The notes under the pieces were generated by a model. The model worked only from the letters and a program-made list of their open reading frames with translations, was not told the origin of the DNA and did not search any database. The translations under genes were made by a program, and so were the position numbers. Shown here one piece after another: positions 1-3,856 of a DNA stretch of 6,477 nt (the first letter of the stretch is position 1; the number at the start of each line of letters is the position of its first letter). The DNA comes from an uncultured Ruminococcus sp. (GTDB taxonomy: Bacteria > Bacillota > Clostridia > Oscillospirales > Acutalibacteraceae): contig CACXDV010000123.1 in the NCBI GenBank assembly GCA_902766585.1, positions 1 to 6,477 of the forward strand. Direction: 5' to 3'.

Positions 1-1
1 T

Positions 2-106
2 TGCGGCGGCAGAGCTTTTTATCCTCACTATAATGCAGATACACTTCCAGAGCAATGTCGCAAAACGCAGACTTCCGCAGTTCAACAAGAAAGGAGCAGC
101 TTATGA
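2..106 (+). CDS. Possible C-terminal end of an upstream gene (partial)
   Basis: The frame starting at base 2 is open from the window edge to a TGA at 104-106, giving a 34-residue tail (begins CGGRAFYPHY, contains LPEQCRK, ends QERSSL). The TGA overlaps the ATG at 103 in an ATGA arrangement, which is typical of translationally coupled operon genes and argues for this frame. The Cys-Gly-Gly and later Cys could be the remains of a zinc-ribbon, but the second CxxC is incomplete. The +3 frame is also open here, to a TAG at 114-116 (tail containing AAELFILTIMQIHF), so the frame is not certain. An open stretch this short can occur by chance. No function can be assigned. Confidence 0.3.
   Translation, partial: CGGRAFYPHYNADTLPEQCRKTQTSAVQQERSSL
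91..96 (+). promoter_or_regulatory. Ribosome binding site deciding the TPM gene start
   Basis: AAGGAG sits six bases before the ATG at 103. The in-frame ATG at 55 has no purine-rich site in front of it. From 103 the protein begins with a normal signal peptide (basic MIRNRIFR, then a hydrophobic core), whereas a start at 55 would add 16 polar residues before it. The start at 103 is therefore preferred. Confidence 0.85.
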
Positions 107-918
107 TACGAAATAGAATTTTCAGGATCACATTCAGCTTTCTTATTATAACAGCATTGTTTCTTTCAGCCGTAATAACCGCAGATGCTGCCGGCGATAC
201 AAAATATACAGATCCCGATACAAACTACAGAGTCGTTATAATTGACGATGACGACCTTCTCACCGATGCTGAGGAAAGTCATCTTGTTGATTATATGAAG
301 CCCATTACCGCCTACGGAAATGTTGCCTTCTGGACTACCTCAGAATACACCTCAAATGAGATAGACCAGGCGCGTATACAGAGAAGGGAATTGTTCGGCT
401 TTGAAAGCGGATGTATTTTTGTGATAAATATGAATGTCCGCAAGCTTACTATACAGTCCTACGGCAAAATATATGAATCCGTCAATGATTCATTTGCGCG
501 CTCAATCACCGACAATGCAAGCAGCTATGCGACCTCGGGAAATTACTACCAATGTGCCGCATTAGCATACGAACAGGTTCTTGCCGTTATCGAAAACAGA
601 CAGATAAGCGAGCCTCTTAAGGTCAGCGGTTATGCTGTCATCTCAGTTATGCTTGGACTTATCATTGCTATTGCCGCTGCCTTTTCCAAAAAGCACAATG
701 CACTTATACAGTTTGATATCCCTGAAAAAGCTGACCGCTACATAGCAGCAGGCAGCTTCAGCGGGAATGTCAATGCCGTATATGTAGGACATATAACAGA
801 GCACCGTCCCCCGAAAACGACCTCCTCAAGCTCCGGAAGCAGCTGCTCAAGCTGTTCGAGCTGTTCAAGCGGTTCAAGCTGCGGCGGATGCGGAGGCGGA
901 GGAAGCTCCTCATTCTGA
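103..918 (+). CDS. Membrane-anchored TPM-domain protein with Ser/Gly/Cys tail; likely radical SAM substrate
   Basis: A 271-residue protein counted from the ATG at 103. Residues 1-29 form a signal peptide or N-terminal anchor with an ADA cleavage-like site. Residues about 41-165 fit a TPM domain (TLP18.3/Psb32/MOLO-1 family, as in YgcG-type proteins): YRVVIIDDDDLL, a helix with E57, E58 and L61, then GNVAFWTT, FGFESGCIFVIN and a final helix. Residues 174-194 are one transmembrane helix followed by SKK, which puts the rest in the cytoplasm by the positive-inside rule. Residues 195-240 are a linker. Residues 241-271 are 17 Ser, 8 Gly, 5 Cys and a last Phe. The cysteines are 248, 251, 254, 260 and 263. 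Family members often end in Gly/Ser-rich tails, but regularly spaced Cys is unusual to my knowledge. The radical SAM/SPASM gene begins three bases after the stop, so I infer that this protein, through its tail, is the substrate. TPM domain function in bacteria is poorly known. TPM assignment is fairly sure; the substrate role is inference. Confidence 0.85.
   Translation: MIRNRIFRITFSFLIITALFLSAVITADAAGDTKYTDPDTNYRVVIIDDDDLLTDAEESHLVDYMKPITAYGNVAFWTTSEYTSNEIDQARIQRRELFGFESGCIFVINMNVRKLTIQSYGKIYESVNDSFARSITDNASSYATSGNYYQCAALAYEQVLAVIENRQISEPLKVSGYAVISVMLGLIIAIAAAFSKKHNALIQFDIPEKADRYIAAGSFSGNVNAVYVGHITEHRPPKTTSSSSGSSCSSCSSCSSGSSCGGCGGGGSSSF
841..885 (+). repeat. Tandem 9-bp coding repeat encoding the Cys array
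   Basis: Five consecutive 9-bp units close to AGCTGYTCR lie in frame and encode Ser-Cys-Ser type triplets: agctgctca, agctgttcg, agctgttca, agcggttca, agctgcggc. In the fourth unit TGT has become GGT, which turns the expected Cys 257 into Gly by one base change. The array looks as if it grew by slippage or unequal exchange of a 9-bp unit and then diverged. Confidence 0.8.
898..905 (+). promoter_or_regulatory. Probable ribosome binding site for the radical SAM gene inside the Gly codons
   Basis: GGAGGAAG overlaps the last Gly and Ser codons of the TPM gene and is the only good Shine-Dalgarno match before the ATG at 922. The 16-base spacing is longer than ideal. With a stop-to-start gap of three bases, terminating ribosomes could re-initiate, so translation of the two genes is probably coupled. 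Confidence 0.5.
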
Positions 919-921
919 GTT

Positions 922-1902
922 ATGGAGAATTTCAATTATACGGATTTCACGCTTCAATGGCATATAACACACCGCTGCAACCTTCGCTGCAAGCACTGTT
1001 ATCAGGACGATTATTCCGCCTTTGAAAAGCCTGAGGAAGCAAAAACGGTAATTTCACAATTCCGTGACCTTCTCAATGCCTACGGCTGCCGCGGAAGGCT
1101 GAATATCACGGGAGGCGAACCTCTTACTCATCCGGGACTGTTCGATATTCTGCTCCTTGCGCGTTCGGAGGGCTTAAAAACGGGTGTTCTTACCAACGGC
1201 ACTCTTATCGGAGAATGGGAAGCCAGAAAGCTTCGCGCCTGCGGAGTTGATTATGTACAGATAAGCCTTGATGGAATGGAAAGGGTACATGATTCCATAA
1301 GAGGCAAAGGAAGCTTTGAAAAAGCCGTAAACGGTATATATGCGCTCAGAACTCAGGGAATTTTTACAAGCATTTCCTTCACCGCACAGAATAATAATAA
1401 GAGCGAATTAAAAAGGCTTGCCTCCTTCTGTGAAGATTTAGGTGTGAATAAGCTTTGGTTTGACAGAGTTATTATTCCCTCTGAGGAGGATAAGGATAAT
1501 CTAACTCTTTCCTCCGATGACTTTCGCAAGCTTTGCAGAACCGCTGCCCGTCTTAATAGAAAAGGACAGGTATTCTGCGGACGCTCATTACAGTTCATTC
1601 CCTGTAAAAATAAGCTCGTCTACCGCTGCGCTGCCGGAGAAAACCTTCTTATCATACTTGCAAACGGTGATGTCATGCCATGCAGGAGGCTCCCGTTCAT
1701 TATCGGGAATATAAAGGAAAGTGAGCTTCTCACACTGCACCGGAACAGCCCTGTAATGAAAGAGCTAAGGGCTGTCGGCATACCGGACGGATGCAGAGAA
1801 TGTAAATTTGCCTCTATGTGCAGGGGCGGTTCAAAATGCCTCACATACGCAAAAACAGGACGCTTCGATATCACCGATCCTGACTGTTACATAGCAAAAT
1901 AA
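922..1902 (+). CDS. Radical SAM/SPASM peptide-modifying enzyme
   Basis: A 326-residue cytoplasmic iron-sulfur enzyme. The radical SAM core starts almost at the N-terminus: C19xxxC23xxC26 in THRCNLRCKHCYQ ligates the [4Fe-4S] cluster that cleaves S-adenosylmethionine. GGEP is at 64-67 and SLDG at 115-118. The C-terminal SPASM region has C236, then G249xxxxC254, then C291xxC294xxxxxC300 and C306, with C322 near the end. These seven Cys are right for auxiliary clusters, with CxxxxxC replacing the usual CxxxC near the end. SPASM proteins such as PqqE, AlbA and the SCIFF maturases modify ribosomal peptides, often forming thioethers from Cys; others (anSMEs) oxidise Ser or Cys in sulfatases. There is no N-terminal RRE recognition domain. 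Gene order and coupling point to the Ser/Gly/Cys tail just upstream as substrate. The sequence resembles what I recall of maturases paired with ACGX-repeat peptides, but this was not checked. Family assignment is firm; the reaction is inference. Confidence 0.93.
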   Translation: MENFNYTDFTLQWHITHRCNLRCKHCYQDDYSAFEKPEEAKTVISQFRDLLNAYGCRGRLNITGGEPLTHPGLFDILLLARSEGLKTGVLTNGTLIGEWEARKLRACGVDYVQISLDGMERVHDSIRGKGSFEKAVNGIYALRTQGIFTSISFTAQNNNKSELKRLASFCEDLGVNKLWFDRVIIPSEEDKDNLTLSSDDFRKLCRTAARLNRKGQVFCGRSLQFIPCKNKLVYRCAAGENLLIILANGDVMPCRRLPFIIGNIKESELLTLHRNSPVMKELRAVGIPDGCRECKFASMCRGGSKCLTYAKTGRFDITDPDCYIAK

Positions 1903-1906
1903 AGAT

Positions 1907-1951
1907 AACGGGACCTTCGCCGTAAAAAGCGAAAGTCCCGTTGAATTTTTT
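1907..1951. terminator. Probable bidirectional terminator between convergent genes
   Basis: AACGGGAC (1907-1914) pairs with GTCCCGTT (1935-1942), and after one mismatch TTCGC (1916-1920) extends the stem with GCGAA (1929-1933). The loop is 8 bases. A run of seven T follows on the plus strand (1945-1951), and the minus-strand exit is also T-rich. It begins four bases after the radical SAM stop and abuts the stop codon of the convergent EAL gene, so it probably ends both transcripts. Confidence 0.85.
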
Positions 1952-3563
1952 ATTTATTTTCCTCCCCGTCAACCACAAGAGTTGCCGAGCCGTATGCCTT
2001 GAGGGGTTCACCATTTTCATCCCTCTCAAGAGTAAATCTTACATGGAAGGGTATTCTGCCGATCGTCAGAGGAATTATTCCGTCAAGGCTGTCCACCTCT
2101 CCGCTTTCAAGCTTACGCATCCACTCTCTGTACATATCGGCATAATCGGGCGGGAAAAGACCGTTCTCTATCATAGGTTCGGGATAATTATGGACCACAG
2201 GAGGCACATTCAGGTCACGCATACATCTGAAACATGGACGCATATCCTTTGTGGCGATATCCACCTCCCAAGCATATACATTTGCCTGCTCGCTCGAAAA
2301 TCTGAAACGGCGCTCGCTTTCAAAAAGCTCGTCATATCGTCTTTTCTCGGCAGTTATATTATGCACCATTGCATAGAAAAGATACTGTGTTTCCGTTTTG
2401 CCTATCATGCGGATATAGCTTCGTATGCATATCTTGTCCTCTCCGCATATCTTTGAGCATACCGTTCTCCATGTCTCACAGCTTTCTTCATCATTGGAGC
2501 TTATTGCTCTCTCAAGAGTTTCCGTAAAGATCTTATGATTATTCTCATCCATACCGCTGAACGGATCTGAATTGATTATCTCCTGCTCCATCATATTCAT
2601 TCCTATCTCACGGACATATTTTTTATTTACCCTGAGTATCTCAGCCTTGCCGTTCTGATAGGAGAAGATAACAGCGCCTCCGACGAAATTATTGAATATG
2701 AGCGTCTCCATCGACCTCGGATCCCAGAACCTTCCCGCATCCATTTCCCTTATCAAATCAAGTGCCGGCGTAAGCGGTTCATGGTCAACCATTTGAAGCT
2801 TACTGCAAAATTCCTCCTTCGGAACGGGCTTTGAATAAAGATAGCCCTGAACATATTTACAGCCTATGCTTTTCATATAATCCGCCTGCTCCATAGTCTC
2901 AACGCCCTCAGCGATAACAGGGGTACCGAGCCATTTTGCCATCTGTACTATTGCGCTGATGATAGTGCCTCCCCTGCCTCCTATATTTCCGCTAAGGAAA
3001 CGCATATCAAGCTTTATTACATCAACAGCAAGATCCTTCAATACATTGAGCGACGAATATCCGCTGCCGAAATCATCCATTTCAACGATATAGCCGTATT
3101 CATGAAGCTGTTTAAGCACACCGGAAACAAGCTCCATTCCTCCGATGGCTGATGTCTCCGTTACCTCAACATGAAGGTATTTTACGGGGATATTATATTT
3201 CAGGCGGAGCTTTTCTATCTCCTCAACATAATTCTTTCTGTAAATATCATATCTTGACATATTTACCGATATCGGAACGGGCTTTATCCCGCTGTCAAGA
3301 CATTCGCGCAGAAAGCTGCAAACATTATCAAACACTGCAAGATCTGCACGGTATATCAGGTCATTCTTTTCAAGCACGGGAATAAAATCCGACGGGTACT
3401 GCATACCAAATTCGGGACTGCTCCATCTCATAAGCGCCTCAGCGCCTATCATTCTTCCCGTGGAATGATTTATTTTAGGCTGATACAAAATATATATACT
3501 GCCATTTTTAAGCGATTCATCAAAGCAGTCAAGAAGCTCCTTTTCTGTCAAAGCCCTGTTCAT
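1950..3563 (-). CDS. EAL-domain cyclic-di-GMP phosphodiesterase with C-terminal PAS-like modules
   Basis: A 537-residue protein when started at the ATG complementary to 3561-3563. A GTG nine bases further upstream lies only one base from the AAGGAG, so the ATG is preferred. Residues about 8-258 form an EAL domain that hydrolyses cyclic di-GMP to pGpG. The active-site set looks complete: E42-A43-L44 in GAEALMRW, N101 in SVNMSR, E133 and E136 in EVTET, DDFG 163-166, K184 and D186 in KLDM, E219 in AEGVE, and QGY 239-241. Residues about 278-405 look like a PAS module (FVGGAVIFS, VNKKYVREIGM, a C-terminal strand ending NITAEK). Residues about 415-530 look like a second PAS/PAC fold (NVYAWEVDIATKDM to KAYGSATLVV). 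There is no GGDEF domain, signal peptide or membrane helix, so it is a soluble cytoplasmic enzyme, probably tuned by a ligand or partner bound to the PAS part. The catalytic domain comes first, the reverse of the common sensor-then-EAL order. Confidence 0.93.
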   Translation of the reverse strand: MNRALTEKELLDCFDESLKNGSIYILYQPKINHSTGRMIGAEALMRWSSPEFGMQYPSDFIPVLEKNDLIYRADLAVFDNVCSFLRECLDSGIKPVPISVNMSRYDIYRKNYVEEIEKLRLKYNIPVKYLHVEVTETSAIGGMELVSGVLKQLHEYGYIVEMDDFGSGYSSLNVLKDLAVDVIKLDMRFLSGNIGGRGGTIISAIVQMAKWLGTPVIAEGVETMEQADYMKSIGCKYVQGYLYSKPVPKEEFCSKLQMVDHEPLTPALDLIREMDAGRFWDPRSMETLIFNNFVGGAVIFSYQNGKAEILRVNKKYVREIGMNMMEQEIINSDPFSGMDENNHKIFTETLERAISSNDEESCETWRTVCSKICGEDKICIRSYIRMIGKTETQYLFYAMVHNITAEKRRYDELFESERRFRFSSEQANVYAWEVDIATKDMRPCFRCMRDLNVPPVVHNYPEPMIENGLFPPDYADMYREWMRKLESGEVDSLDGIIPLTIGRIPFHVRFTLERDENGEPLKAYGSATLVVDGEENK

Positions 3564-3573
3564 ACCTGCCACT

Positions 3574-3579
3574 CTCCTT
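3574..3579 (-). promoter_or_regulatory. Ribosome binding site of the EAL gene
   Basis: On the minus strand AAGGAG ends 10 bases before the ATG (3563-3561) but only one base before the possible GTG (3572-3570). A one-base spacing is not workable, so this site supports the ATG and removes three residues from the longest reading. Confidence 0.7.
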
Positions 3580-3665
3580 ATATTTTTTCATCCGGCAGCT
3601 TTTTCCAAAACAATATCATCACTATTTTTGTGAAAAATGCCCATAAAATAATTTTATTTTTAATA

Positions 3666-3694
3666 ATTATAATATATTTTGCGTTTTCAGTCAA
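3666..3694 (-). promoter_or_regulatory. Sigma-A-type promoter for the EAL gene
   Basis: Reading the minus strand, TTGACT (3694-3689) and a perfect TATAAT (3671-3666) are separated by exactly 17 bases of A-rich spacer. Transcription would start near 3659, giving a leader of about 95 bases before the ATG. No clear riboswitch fold is visible in that leader. Confidence 0.75.
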
Positions 3695-3816
3695 TACCCT
3701 CATCTTATAATGACCGCTTTAGCCTTTTAAATTATTATATAGTGATTTTTACCAAAAACCAACCCTTTATATTCTATGCCTGACGGTGAAGTTAAAGGTA
3801 CTTTTCGGCTTATTTG

Positions 3817-3825
3817 TGTTATAAT
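3817..3825 (+). promoter_or_regulatory. Extended -10 promoter for the secreted GH25 gene
   Basis: TG-T-TATAAT at 3817-3825 is an extended -10 element with a consensus hexamer. The -35 position, around 3797-3802 (GGTACT), is poor, as is common with extended -10 promoters. Transcription would start near 3832, leaving a short leader of about 25 bases. The imperfect palindrome AAAGGTACTTTT (3794-3805) lies at the -35 position and could be a regulator site, though this is weak. Confidence 0.6.
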
Positions 3826-3843
3826 AATATCATGTTTTTTCAT

Positions 3844-3850
3844 AAGGAGG
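3844..3850 (+). promoter_or_regulatory. Strong ribosome binding site of the GH25 gene
   Basis: AAGGAGG lies six bases before the ATG at 3857, close to the best possible Shine-Dalgarno match and spacing. It fixes the start and suggests high translation of the secreted protein. Confidence 0.9.
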
Positions 3851-3856
3851 ACAGAC

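Noticed and set aside
55..102. Earlier ATG at 55 as start of the TPM protein
   Set aside because: There is no ribosome site before it, and it would place 16 polar residues in front of the signal peptide.
738..935. Minus-strand open frame with proline-rich and LEQ-repeat sequence
   Set aside because: It is the antisense reading of the Ser/Cys/Gly tail repeat, has no ribosome site, and its apparent repeat is fully explained by the 9-bp coding repeat on the plus strand.
1353..1874. Open frames on both strands inside the radical SAM gene
   Set aside because: They overlap the conserved radical SAM/SPASM frame, lack ribosome sites and have no domain-like sequence.
1941..2456. Plus-strand open frame of 171 codons
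   Set aside because: It lies antisense to the EAL gene, whose catalytic motifs and PAS modules show which strand is coding. It begins inside the terminator and has no recognisable domain.
3566..3598. Five-base stem (CTGCC/GGCAG) enclosing the EAL ribosome site as a translational switch
   Set aside because: The stem is only five pairs with a 23-base loop, which is within chance for this length, and no other riboswitch-like pairing is visible.
3152..3710. Plus-strand open frames across the start of the EAL gene and its upstream region
   Set aside because: They are antisense to the EAL domain or to its promoter and leader. The part beyond 3573 is AT-rich non-coding sequence read as Ile/Phe-rich peptide.
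3706..3711. TATAAT on the plus strand as a promoter for the GH25 gene
   Set aside because: No -35 hexamer lies at a workable distance (TTGCGT is 21 bases away). The extended -10 at 3817-3825 is closer and better.
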